From NCBI GenBank assembly GCA_963920525.1, contig OY986439.1, positions 23,526,819-23,590,818 of the forward strand: a DNA stretch of 64,000 nucleotides, read 5' to 3'. This DNA comes from Dichetophora obliterata. Its lineage: Eukaryota; Arthropoda; Insecta; Diptera; Sciomyzidae. The notes below the pieces were generated by a model. It saw nothing but the letters and a program-made list of their open reading frames with translations, searched no databases and was not told where the DNA came from. Position 1 is the first letter of the stretch, and each line of letters opens with the position of its first letter. Position numbers and translations under genes: made by a program. Below, in pieces: positions 34,608-45,300 of this stretch.

Positions 34608-36399
34608 CAGTAGAATCGCGGAAAAGTTAACCAAAATGTCCCAAGGGTAGTTAACTTTTTCGAACTATTAACCATTCTAAGCGGCGTTGAAAGTTAAAAA
34701 AATACAATTATAAACATATATGTTTCGGAAATAACACGTTAAATTTATTTCAGACTTAGTTTTCATCGTTACAAAAAAGAAACTTATATTTAATTTGTAC
34801 TGTTTAAAGTTCAAAGACAAGATCTGCCACCTGATTTGCATCGTTATTGTTTTTATACCATTTTATCAAAATATTGATGCTTTGAACTGCTTCTGAGAAG
34901 CTCACTTTCGGTTGTTGAATATCTTGCTCGATAATTGACCCGTCGTTATCACTATCAGACACTTCGAAATCTTCGTTATCTTCATTTATAAGATCCATGT
35001 TCCAATTTTAAATGTCATCAATGCTGATGTCAACATTATCAGTCACCTTCGACATCAACAATTGAACTTCTCGAAGTGTATCGTTGTAAGCACTAGATTC
35101 AATCAATTTAGACAACGGAATGTCATCTTCAAGGTGGTAGAAGCATTGCTACAATGTATCCATTATCAGACTGAAGCATGTCTATTGGTTTATGTGCAGT
35201 GCAGTTGTCAATCAGCAACAATGTCTTTGGTGGTAAATTATTTTCAACATAAAATTTGCGAACCTGCAAAAACTTGAATGTCATAAGTAAAAACTAAAAA
35301 TGAAACAAAAAACAAAAGACAAGCTTTCCTGTTTTTTAAATGAATGATGGGAACCAGTTGAAGAAAAACTCGGAATTCATCCACGACTTGTTCGAATTTG
35401 CGTATTCTAATGGGTTTTCGAATCTCTTAAAGCGACTTGGATTTGCGGATTTACCAGTCACCAACGGCTTCAACTTTTGTGAACCATCTGCGTTCGCACA
35501 CAACAAAAAAGTGATTATTTCCTTTTCTATTTTTCGGCCCGGTGCCGTCATTTCGTTTGCTGCGACAAGTGTTTTATCCGATAAAAAACGGTAAAATAGT
35601 CCAGATTCATCTCCGTTATATAGTTGCGAGTTGGCGATTCCCATTTCATCAATTTATGAATGAATGGTGTTATTTGCGACGTATCGCTTGAAAGGATTTC
35701 GCCACAAATTTTAAGATGGCGAATACCGTGTCTTTTCTTAAAATTTGCTAGCCATCCATCACTTGCATTAAATTTTTTTTCAGGGTGCAGTATGGCGAAT
35801 TCGAGCTTAGCTCTTGATTTTAAAATTGGACCAGTCATTGCACAATTTCGCTGTCGTTGATTCAAGAACCATTTATATATGCTTGCCTCCAGATCAGCAT
35901 ATTGCGGTTTATTTAGTGTTTTCTTGTGAGCGGTTTCATATGTGTTCGCCACTGACTCCAAAATTTCTTAACGTTTGTTCTTTATTTTTGAGATGGCTAC
36001 TTAAGCTTAATCCAACGCCAATCGTTTTCCCTAAATACCTTGATCAATCTTTTTCAAGATCTCCACTTTTTGCTGTAAATCTAATCTGAATTTGCGATGA
36101 TTTGTTCTTCTTTGTTGACATTGTTTTTAATTGACTGACTAAATTAATGCTTTTTGGCGACGATGAAAATTAACATATGCATTTCGTCTCAAAACAACAA
36201 ATAAATTTGGGGAATATCAACGAACGAAATTAGAGCTCGCGCTTGTGTTGCCAAAAAAACGGTTGGTTTCAAAGATTCGTACGCTCAGAAAAGTTAACTC
36301 AAAAGTTAACTTTTTAGAGCGGTACGTGGACGCTGAAATTCAGTTAACTTAACCGAGAGATTAACTTTTGCGCGAGTTAACTTTTCCGCGATTCTACTG
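34608..36399 (-). mobile_element. pogo/Tigger-like DNA transposon, degenerate, perfect 24-bp TIRs
   Basis: 1792-bp element flanked by TA (34606-34607 and 36400-36401). Both ends read CAGTAGAATCGCGGAAAAGT followed by TAAC, inverted and identical for 24 bp. GTTAAC-containing words are repeated sub-terminally (34650-34680, 36296-36382), as is common at pogo ends. It encodes a broken CENP-B/Tigger-type transposase on the minus strand. TA target and CAGTA ends agree with the Tc1/mariner-pogo superfamily. Perfect TIRs beside a heavily frameshifted gene suggest the copy was mobilised in trans after coding decay or is fairly young. Confidence 0.85.
34804..36121 (-). pseudogene. Tigger/pogo transposase remnant (CENP-B HTH, partial DDE)
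   Basis: ATG at 36121-36119 (MSTKKNKSSQIQIRFTAK); a shifted frame then gives KVEILKKIDQGI, the Tigger N-terminal HTH. The CENP-B-type HTH follows at 35961-35548 (KPQYADLEASIYKWFLNQRQ ... GWLANFKKRHGIRHLKICGE). The DDE domain starts at about 35644: Y-N-G-D-E-S-G-L-F-Y-R holds the first Asp, and L-L-L-I-D-N-C-T-A-H-K-P near 35190 holds the second. Sequence after ...VAMLLPP is missing, so the third catalytic acid is lost, and the reading resumes in the acidic C-terminus (34998-34804, EDFEVSDSDNDGS). At least four frame breaks plus this deletion make it non-functional. Confidence 0.8.
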
Positions 36400-36401
36400 T
36401 A

Positions 36402-38015
36402 TTATGAATGTGGTATTAAAAACTTGATGTTATTGTATGGTTTTTTTTTTTGTAAAATTCGTCAAAGTTGAAACTTTTTTAACAAAAATAAGCTCAATAA
36501 AACCCAAAAAATAAAGTCAAGTTTAAACAATAATAACTTCGAGCACAAAGTATATTTCAAGGTTTTGTTTTTTGGGCTTTTTTGTGTCTTAATCGCCATT
36601 GAATTTAATATAAAATACAATAAAAAATGTTTATAAATAGAAATAGAAAAATCGTTGAAATATGTCTGTAAATTTTTCAAGGAATAAAAATTTAAGTTAA
36701 ATTTAGTAGAAAATATTTAGCTAATTAAAGTCGATGGCTATAATTATCATAAAATATCGTACTTCTACCTTCTGTTTGTGTAAAAACCTGCTGCATCTAG
36801 CTGCTTTTAAGAAAACCCACTTAATTTGAAAAAAGTCTTAAAAATCAAATTTTGCCCTAAAATGTATTGATTTCCAAGAATATTTGTAGGTACTCTAATT
36901 TACTCCAAAAATAAAATAAAATTCATAATTTATAACAAGTTGTGACGTTATTTTGTATTAAGAACCATTTTTTAAAAAAATTTTAGAATTTCGTTAATTT
37001 GGTAATATTTTTTATAAGAGATAATATATCTAAAAGTTATCCGATTTGAAATATTTTTACCATGACGTTTAAGCGAAGTTAAATAAACTAAATTTACTCT
37101 TTAAAAACTTTATTCTTTACATAATTTATAATTTTACTCTTAAAAAATAAATAAGCAATTTTATGCGGTTTTTTTTTTATTAAAAAAAATATGTTTTGTA
37201 TGGGAGGTAGGTGATGCAGTTAACATAGAATTCTAATTTTTTGTGCTGTTACTTAATTTAGTCTCATTTGTACAAAATTGCATGGCCCTAGCTTTTATAG
37301 TTTCTGAGATAATGCAAATGTCATCCTAAAATCGAAAAAAAGCGCACTGTGGGCCGGAGCGAAATTCAAAAGTTCATAGAATCGATTTTGCTCAAATTCA
37401 TTCGAGGGGTGGGTATTGCAACATACATGTAAACTACAAACTTTTGTTTTGATCTGATTGCATCATCCTTCTTCCTTAGTTTGTCCTTACAAACAGGACA
37501 TTATGCATAAACTTATTTTACGAAAAATCTCAAGGGCGCTGGGTTCGGTAAGTAAAAAGATGAAGTGGAGCAACACAAAATTTTGTCTTTTTTTGATCAC
37601 ATCTTCCTGCTCTAAAATGTTTTCAAAGATGGCATAAATTACACAGAAGAATTATATTACACTGATTATTAGCTGAAGTGCCAGATACTTAGCCCAATAG
37701 TGATTACTAGACTTCGCCAGTGGATTCAAAACTAAATTAATGTCAAAAACATATGTTTTCCATAAAAGTTTGTCATCATTTTTACTTTCCTAATAAATTA
37801 GCCACTAGTTCTCTCGCTCAGAAGAGAGCCCAATGTAATCGGCAAACTGAAAATAGAGCCTTCTTTTCTCTTTCTTAGCTCATCTGAGAACGTAAGCGAA
37901 CTCATACACGCAAAGAAAAAAAAAACCTAACGAAACAATGACGAACTTTTTTCTCTTCTTTTTGTGCGATTCTTCCACGTGTATATGAACCCACAATGCG
38001 TAAAATACACAATTT
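36402..38015. other. AT-rich DNA, no gene recognised
   Basis: No supportable exon. A 17-bp word (TTTTAGGATGACATTTG) at 34531 recurs inverted at 37316, enclosing the Tigger-like element and 1 kb on its right; this could be an old outer repeat. Confidence 0.35.
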
Positions 38016-38019
38016 GTCG

Positions 38020-38092
38020 ACCTTTGTAGTCTAGTGGAGAGTGCGCTAGACTACCAACCCAGAGGTCCCTGGTTCGAATCCGGGCTCCGGGC
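38020..38092 (+). tRNA. tRNA-like pol III unit (probable pseudogene or SINE head)
   Basis: A-box TAGTCTAGTGG (38027-38037) and a perfect B-box GGTTCGAATCC (38071-38081) are correctly spaced. The T-stem CCTGG/CCGGG pairs around a 7-nt loop TTCGAAT. TTTT at 38099-38102 could terminate pol III. The putative anticodon loop CTACCAA would give anticodon ACC (Gly), which is unusual, and the acceptor arms (ACCTTTG against CTCCGGG) pair at only three of seven positions. I therefore regard it as a tRNA pseudogene or tRNA-derived SINE rather than a working tRNA. The minus-strand open frame here (RIRTRDLWVGSLAHSPLDY) is its antisense translation. Confidence 0.45.
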
Positions 38093-38574
38093 ATGGTTCT
38101 TTTCACTTTCTTTATTCTTTCCTGCATATTTAAGAATTATGGAAAACAAAAAATCCACAGCTAAATTGTGGAAAATGTGGAATTAGTGGACAGGAACAGC
38201 TAAGGGCTGGAAATGCTTGCCGAGGTTAAGGCATAACACTAGCCTGAGTTAAAAGCAATTCAAATTGTCTTTCACGTTTGTTTTGCTTAATCAATATTTC
38301 ACGTATGGTTCCATCCAATTCCTCTAAGGGCCATTTTGTTCACAAAGGGCTTAAATATGGGCTTAAATAAGGGCTTAAATATGAGGCGTTTAAATTGGGA
38401 GATAAAAAAGTGGTTTTGTTCACATTTTATCCCGGCTTTATGCTTAGAGCATAAATTTGCTCTCAGTTTATATCGATTTCCATTGGAATGTTAGAGTGTT
38501 GCTCATTAATTAAAAAATGTTTGGGGATTCTTGGTTTATTTTTGCGAATTTGGGGGCTGGAGTGAACACTAGGT

Positions 38575-39235
38575 TAGAATGGATCGTTGATTTTGAATCT
38601 GATGTCATAATTTCAAAATTTTAAAATTTTCCTACGCGTGGGGCTGCCACCTAAACATTTTTTAAGAATTTTAAACATGAAGAAACAGTATTGGTTACTG
38701 GTTACTTCTTTCGAATCTGGTGTCAGAATTTTAAAATTCAAGATGGCGGATAGAGTTTCCACCTAATTTCTTGTTTATTTATGCGAATTCGATGCTGGGA
38801 GAAACACTATGTAAAATTGGTTCGCTGATTCCGAATCCGTTGTCAGAATTTCAAAACTCGAAAAATTTTCTAAACATAGGGCTGCCACCTAAAAATGTTT
38901 TATTTTAAGCATTTTAAACATGAGGAAAGAGTATTGGGGCTACTGATTTCGAATACAATGTCACATTTTTAAAATTTAAGATGAAGGTTAGGGCTGCCAC
39001 CTAATAATATGTATTTTTAAGAATTTTAAACTGATCACTGATTTCGAATCTGAAGTTAGAATTTTAAAATTCGAGATGGTGGATAGGGCTGCCACCTTAA
39101 TTTTTTTATTTTTACGAATTCGGGGCTGGCGCGAACTAAAGGGTAAAAATGGGTCGCTGATTCTGAATTCGTGGTCAGAATTTCAAAATTATAAAATTTT
39201 ATAATAATAGGGCTGCCACCTAATAATAAGTATTT
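38575..39235. repeat. Inverted array, left half
   Basis: Two to three units, each with GCTGATTTCGAATCTGATGT-like, AGAATTTTAAAATTC and GGGCTGCCACCTAA phrases (the latter near 38643, 38880, 38992, 39086 and 39209). The whole block is mirrored by 39245-39690, which reads the same phrases in reverse complement, so the two halves could fold back. Confidence 0.7.
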
Positions 39236-39244
39236 TCAAAAGTA

Positions 39245-39690
39245 AAAGCAACCCTATTATTTCAAAATTTAATAATTTTGAAATTCTGACCACGGATTCG
39301 GATTCAGCGACCCATTTTTGGTGTACCATTTTTTTGCTAGCCCCGAATTCATACAAATACAAAAAATTAAGGTGGCAACCCTATCCACCATCTTGAATTG
39401 AAAAATTTTGAGTTCAGATTCGAAATCAGTAACCCCAAAATACTGTTTCCTCATGTTTAAATTCTTAAAATAAAACAACTTTAGGTGGCAGCTCTATGTG
39501 TAGAAAAATTTTCGAATTTTGAAATTCTGACAACAGATTCGGATTCAGCGACCCATTTTTACCCTTTAGTACGCGCCAGCCCCGAATTCGTAAAAATAAA
39601 ACATTAAGGTGGCAACCTTATCCAACATCTTGAAATTTATTCTGACACCAGATTCGAATTGAGTAACCCCCAATACTGTTTCCACATGTT
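39245..39690. repeat. Inverted array, right half
   Basis: Reverse-complement partner of 38575-39235: AATTCTGACCACGGATTCGG at 39280 pairs with the GAATTCGTGGTCAGAATTTC region at 39162, and TTAGGTGGCAGC at 39481 with GCTGCCACCTAA. The frames at 39269-39478 and most of 39566-39787 are translations of this array. Confidence 0.7.
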
Positions 39691-39699
39691 TAAAATTCT

Positions 39700-39838
39700 G
39701 AAAAAAAAATATTTTTTCCCACTTGTCCAATCCAATGCGTTCCTGCATTTTATATTGCCTGCGTTCGGCCCGCAAAGTCACTTCCACTTCGTCATCATCG
39801 TCGCTCCAGTTCTCCTAAAAGTGCACCAAAAGATCCAT
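39700..39838 (-). pseudogene. Short transposase-like N-terminus inside the Harbinger-like element
   Basis: The minus strand from the ATG at 39838-39836 reads M-D-L-L-V-H-F, an in-frame stop, then ENWSDDDDEVEVTLRAERR and QYKMQERIGLDKWE before running into the array. The codon-like, GC-richer composition stands out from the flanking AT-rich repeat, and an acidic-then-basic N-terminus is seen in PIF/Harbinger-type proteins. This is too short to identify firmly; it could also be a captured host fragment. It is truncated and non-functional. Confidence 0.4.
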
Positions 39839-40168
39839 TTTGTTATACTTTTTCTTCTTTTATTTTTTTAAAACTTTTTGTCAAACATCTTCTTTCAGAA
39901 TTTAATTAAAAATTAAAAAAGCTGTGTCTGTTTACATATTTTGACGCCAAGTAAATAAAATATATTAAAATGAGAGTGATGAGAGCGAATTAAAAAACTC
40001 ACCAATTTTCACGAGTTAAATATTTCTGGGGTTAAGCTATCTCGCCACCATTTTTATCTCCAGCTTGAAGAGTTAAATGCTTAACTCACTGTGAACAAAT
40101 GAAAAACTGGAAAAATCACGGGATTAACTCGGGATAAATTTATCTCTCTGTGAACAAAATGGCCCTAA

Positions 40169-40479
40169 ATAATCTATCCTTTCCTTTCAGGTCAAAGACC
40201 AAACCTTGTTTTTATATGGCGCATGCATTGGTTCTTTGATTTTTTAAAAAAAAATTTTCACCTGTTTAAATCAGATGAATTTCCTCAAATATATTGTATT
40301 AAAAAAAACTATCAAATTCTGTTGGGAAATACGGGGGAAAATGGTTCTTTAGTTTCGCTACGCCTATTTATATATAGATAAGGAAATGGCTTAAAACATA
40401 TATAAGTGTACCATAATTTTTTTCAAGTTATCTTCATTTAAGTGATTAATTTTTATGATTTTGATAAAATCATCAATTA
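40169..40479. other. Spacer, no gene recognised
   Basis: AT-rich. A CTATTTATATATAGATAAGG stretch near 40368 resembles the end of the Helitron-like family but no body follows. Confidence 0.3.
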
Positions 40480-40637
40480 CAAGGTTAAAAACTTAAAGCT
40501 TTAGGTCAAGTACTTTATGAAAGAAGATAACAACAACAGCAGGCTGTCTAGTCTGCTGTGTGATTGACTTTATGTTGTTGTTGTTGTTGGCTTCTTTCAT
40601 AAAGTACTTGACCTAAAACTTTAAATTTATAACCTTG
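40480..40637. mobile_element. 158-bp foldback MITE
   Basis: Arms of about 47 bp (40480-40526 and 40591-40637) are inverted copies; GGTCAAGTACTTTATGAAAG through GAAG is identical in both. The loop holds AACAACAACAGC, AGGCTGTCTAGTCTGCTG and a (GTT)n run. Loop words (ACTGTCTAGCCAGCT, TTGTTGTTGTTG) recur near 5330-5385, a possible relative. No clear target duplication. Confidence 0.7.
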
Positions 40638-41379
40638 TATCTTATTTTCAGTTTGTTTTTTGTGGCATTAAATTTAATTTTAAGTCTGAAAACTAAACTT
40701 TTGCTCACTTTTACTATTTTTTTATTTTTTTTTAATTTTTTTTTATATTTTTTTTATTGGCACTTACGAAATGCTTTTTAATAGTTTTTTAACGCACTTC
40801 TCACACCATCCGCAGCAGGAATATTTTCTTTTCTACCCGAACCTGGTTGATATTTTGGTTGATGCTCTTGAATTATTTTTCAAGAGTAAAATTGTTGGCT
40901 CAACAACTTTGTTTTTGGCTCAAATACTTTTACTTTTGTAGGAATTCAACAGCATTCGCATTGCTGCGATCAAATCGCTACTGTTGTCATAATAACTTGA
41001 AAATTTTTGGTGTAAAAACTTCATTGTTATCACAAGGAATTTCTGTCGTGTCTTATGTGTTCTTGCAATATTTTTTTAATTTTTATTTATAACAGTGAAA
41101 AGTCTTTGTCCTGAAAATTTTAATTTTTTTTGTGTCTGATAATGTTCACTCCCGTTTCTAATAATAACCATTAGGGTTCTATGTATGAAAAGTTCTTGAA
41201 GATTTTGAAATTTGAGAGCTACCTATATAAAAGGCCTTATAACTCAGCAATTTTTTTCAGAGAGTATGTCTGATTATACTTGTACTAACTATCGTATATA
41301 ATATAATATCGACATCCTTCATCTATTAAAAATTACGCAATCTTAACTTTAAAGTTATATGAGAGGTGCCACGCCTTAT
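40638..41379. other. AT-rich DNA, no gene recognised
   Basis: T-rich runs near 40715-40760. Frame 40847-41092 has no recognisable domain. Confidence 0.35.
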
Positions 41380-42235
41380 TTTCCAATCCTTATTTTCTCA
41401 TCACGTATATTTTGCAGTAATTCTGTTTGTTAAAATTAATTCTCGTTCCCAATTTTGGAACGCCTGCTTTTCTTCCAAACTTCTAAAAATATTTGAATCT
41501 GAAGTTATTTACTCCCGTTCTCAATTCAAAGAATGCGTATCTCGTTAAACTATACGTGTTAATCAAGCGCATTTTAAATTTTCAAGTTGTATGGGAGGTG
41601 CAGCACCTCTTGGTGCCCAATCTTCACTTATATATCTCGGGCTGGTCTTATAATAAAAAGACAGAACGGCTCTTAATTTTTAGCTTATTACTTCGAGATA
41701 TGATAACGTATAGCATTTTAAGACTATGTTTTAAATTTGCAAGTTGGATGGGAGGTGTCCCACCTCCTGGTGCTCAATCTTCACCTTTATGTCCCGGACA
41801 GTTGTGTCTTATAATAAAAGGACAGAACCGCTCTTAATTCTTAGTCTATAACTTCGAGATGCCACAATGTATAGCATTTTAACATTCTGTTTTAAATTTG
41901 CAAGTTGTATGGAAGGTCCCACACCCCTTTGTAATCTTCACCTATATGTCTCGGACTGTTGTGTCTTAAATAATAGGACATAATCGCTCTTAATTCTTAG
42001 TCTATAACTTCGAGATGCCACAATGTATAGCATTTAAACATTCTGTTTTAAATTTGCAAGTTGTATGGGAGGTGTCACACCCCTTTGTAATATTCACCCA
42101 TAAGTCTCGGGAGATTGTGGATTATAATAATAAGACAGAACCGCTCTAAAATTGTAAGTCTATAACTTCGAGATGTGATAATTTATAGAATTTCAAGATT
42201 TTATTTTATATGGGAGGTACCACGTCCCGACCTTA
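41380..42235. repeat. Tandem array, period ~157-160 bp
   Basis: AAATTTGCAAGTTGTATGGG-type starts are found near 41586, 41743, 41903 and 42060, about 157-160 bp apart. Each is followed by GAGGTGYCACACCYCYT, a CTTCACCTATATGTCTCGG phrase and TCTATAACTTCGAGATG. About five decayed units lie just 3' of the 1369-aa gene. The GTTGTATGGGAG phrase also occurs in the decayed repeat at 4901-5060. Frames 41366-41548 and 41493-41837 are translations of the array. Confidence 0.65.
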
Positions 42236-42392
42236 CAGCTATTTTTTTTGTAGAACCTAGAGAACTTTGCACTACCTTCTTTTATTTATAACATTTAGTG
42301 TTTTTATTTATCGTTTCTGTTTTATTTTGGTTTTAACAACAACTTAATATTAACCATTTATATATATCTATATTCTTTCATAGCATGCTTGT

Positions 42393-45300
42393 TTATATCT
42401 CCACAATATAACGACTGCTGCCCGTTGAACTGATGGAGTAATAGCTATTTTCTGCAAGAATAAATAAAAATAAAAAACTATGTTAAGAACTGCTCTATTC
42501 TAACTTTAACACTCAATCCCCTTACCTTCATCACTATCGAAGGAATAGTATTGATCATCATCTCGGGCCAAAGAACGTGCTCTCCGCTGGCTACCGGGAT
42601 ACTGCGTACGTAATTCTTTTTGTTGTCTACGTCCCGGTGTTGGCGTTGTCTCTGTGGAGCCAATTAAACTTGATGGATATTCTAATGGTGAGCCATATTC
42701 TGAGCTTGGTTTACTTTGCGTTTGCGAATTGTTGTTGTCCATATCGGAGGTGAATGTTAATTTCGGTATAGTTATGCAATGTTCACCCCCGGTGCTAAGG
42801 TGTCTTTTGGGAAGTTCTCTTTCCAGTGCTTCGCCTAAAAGCTGCTCCGTTGTATTGTTATCTGCATCATTAATGCTGGTGGTAACTGTTGTCATTCGGG
42901 TTGTTGTTGATGATGTTGATAGTGCTGTGGAGGTTGTTGATACAGTTGTTGGGTTGACTTTGACTAGCATAGATTCGTCTGGCTGTGGTGCTATGCGTTT
43001 TTTTGTAGTTCTTTTAATATCTTCTTCAACATCATCGAGCATTGATGGAACTTGTGTTGCTGCAAGTGCTTTTGGTAGTGTCGGTGAAATTTCTTGTCTG
43101 CTGATATTATCAATAAATTCCATTTGCTTTGCACTATAATCAATTTTAACTTCTTCCGCATCATTTTCTTCTTCTTCTGCCTCTTCTTCATCCTTCTCCT
43201 CATAATCTGAGTAATCCTCTGACTCGTCTCGGCTATAAGCTCTTTCTCGAATTCTTGGTCTAACTGCAATTTTTGTTTGTTGCTGCTCATCGCTGCTTGG
43301 TTGCTCAAAGCGTGATATTAACTTGTTTACTTTGCCAACATCAGCTGGTTTTACCTGCTCACTGTAGGCTAGACGCAGTGATGATGTTTTTACCAGCGGT
43401 TTGGCAACACGTGACATTGATTCGGTTCGTTCGGGTATAATTGGTGGAAGCTTGTTGGGGATTGCTGGTGGTCTTGTTGCTGGCAGCGGTGGTAACAACA
43501 TTTCCTCCAGAGATACTGGAATACATTTCGTTAGGCGCACGGAAGGTTGTCTTTGCGGAAGTGGCGGCGGTGGTGGTGACATGGGTGGTGGTGATGGCGC
43601 TGTTGAGGGAGGCCGGTCATCGTCGTCGTAATCGTCTTCATCATCTGTATACTCTTCGTTTTCATCAAAGTTTGCATCCAAGCTCTCGCGACTATTGCCA
43701 ATTTGCCGGCTCTGTTGTTCCTCGAAGGCGATTTTAACTGGCTCAGGACTGAGTGGTTTATTCTCCTCGCGTATATTCTCCACACGCACCTTAGTCACTC
43801 GCGACGAATTGTCATCGTCTGCCGCATCTTCGCTGCTATCCTTGCCGAAACTCCCATCCTCACTGTTGCTCTTTAATACTATCTTCAATACTGGCTCATT
43901 TTTGAGCTCATCATCAAAGTCTTCAAAAGCACTACGCTTGACGTTTTCCGCAAATATGTCTATGCTTTGAGCCCGGTATATTTTTTCCTCCGGGTACATG
44001 GCATGGACACGCCAAGGTTCCTCGTTTTCTTGTATGCTATTCAAGGCTACAGCGGAAGTGCACCGCGTTTCTTCCTTACTCGCAACGCCGCTGATCTGTT
44101 TACTGCGTATTGTTTCCGTTAACCATGAGTCAGAGTCGGAATTCGAGTCCATCGAAAGTTTGCGTGTATGCCCACGTGCCATGGGTGCTGACCACTCGGA
44201 CTTTCCATTGTCATCATTCGGCGATAAGCTCTTCGAAAAAGCCGCACTTGCTTCGGAATCTTTTTTTGCTATCCAGTTGAGTGCTTTTGGCCTTGGGGGC
44301 GTTATTATTTCGGTTATCTTTGGCGTTGGTGATGCTGGTGTAGCAGGGTTGACGGCGGAGGCGGCGGCAGCTGTTGTTACCGCTATGATCAGCGTTGATT
44401 CAAAAAGATCCGACTCGTTTTGATGTATAACGACACGTGGATATTCCGCATCATTATCTTCCGATTCTGTAGAATCAGTCATTATAGGCTTGGTAGTCCA
44501 AACGGCATGAACTTTCTTTGTTGACGCGTATGAGTACGACTCATCTTGCGTGTTGAGAATCTCTTCGCTGCTGTCATCCATTTCGGAACTCTGTGCACTA
44601 TCATCGTCATTAGTTGGGATAGCACGTCGTTTGTAAGCAACAGATGCTGCCGGCTTAGACTTCGCACGAGTACTTGCCGTTTTGCTCGCAGCCTCACCGT
44701 CGACATTATCCTGCGATTTTTGAAAAAACTTGATTTTCTGCATTTTGTCATTGACTCGTTTTAGGGTACGCTGTCTAACATTTCCGAATTTCTCCTCCAT
44801 ATTGCTAGACTTCTTTTGTTCTGTATCGGTACCACCACCACCACCGCCTTCGTTATCGGCCTCCCGATCTTCGTGTGAGTTGGAATTCTTTCTCCTACGT
44901 ATGTACTTGAGTTTATCCTTCAAGGTATTGGAGCGTCTTTGTTTCTCTGGTGACAACTCATCACCGGTGTTGGTTGTTTCATCAGGTCTCTTCTTAAAGC
45001 TCATCTTCCACGTTTGCAATTTGTTGGCAATGACTGAACGCAATGGTGAACCGTTGTTTGGTTCGGATTTCTTTTTCGGTGAGACTTCATCTTCATCAAT
45101 GGAAGTTACCTCGCGTGTCTTGAAACGACGCAAGCGTGTTGTTAGTTTTTCTCCTCTAGTTAATGTGGGGCTCGTTGCGGATCTTTCAATTTTCTGTTGT
45201 TCTCCCTCAGCTTCCGTTTCTTTTGTACCTTCCGGTTGTCGTTTGATGGACATTGTAGACTTAAAGCGCTTCAGATTCTTTTTGAATGCATCCAATGGTT

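Larger units (their letters stand above)
38328..40165. mobile_element. PIF/Harbinger-like element with TAA target duplication
   Basis: 1838-bp element. Both ends begin GGGCCATTTTGTTCACA (inverted, 17 bp identical) and are flanked by TAA (38325-38327 and 40166-40168). TTTTGTTCACATTTTATCCC near 38413 repeats the end motif sub-terminally and matches the right-end ATTTATCCCGAG. TAA duplication is typical of PIF/Harbinger. Most of the interior is a pair of opposed tandem arrays; only a short transposase-like N-terminus (39838-39700, minus) remains. Confidence 0.7.

Noticed and set aside
38020..38092. A functional tRNA-Gly (ACC) gene
   Set aside because: The acceptor stem pairs at only three of seven positions and the anticodon stem is poor; kept only as tRNA-like.
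40368..40390. A fourth Helitron-like copy suggested by CTATTTATATATAGATAAGG
   Set aside because: Only a short AT-rich end-like word matches and no body or CTAG end follows.
42506..42525. Stop codon at 42506 as the end of the large protein
   Set aside because: A strong AAG|GTAAGG donor precedes it and an in-phase 59-nt terminal exon follows after a 74-nt intron.
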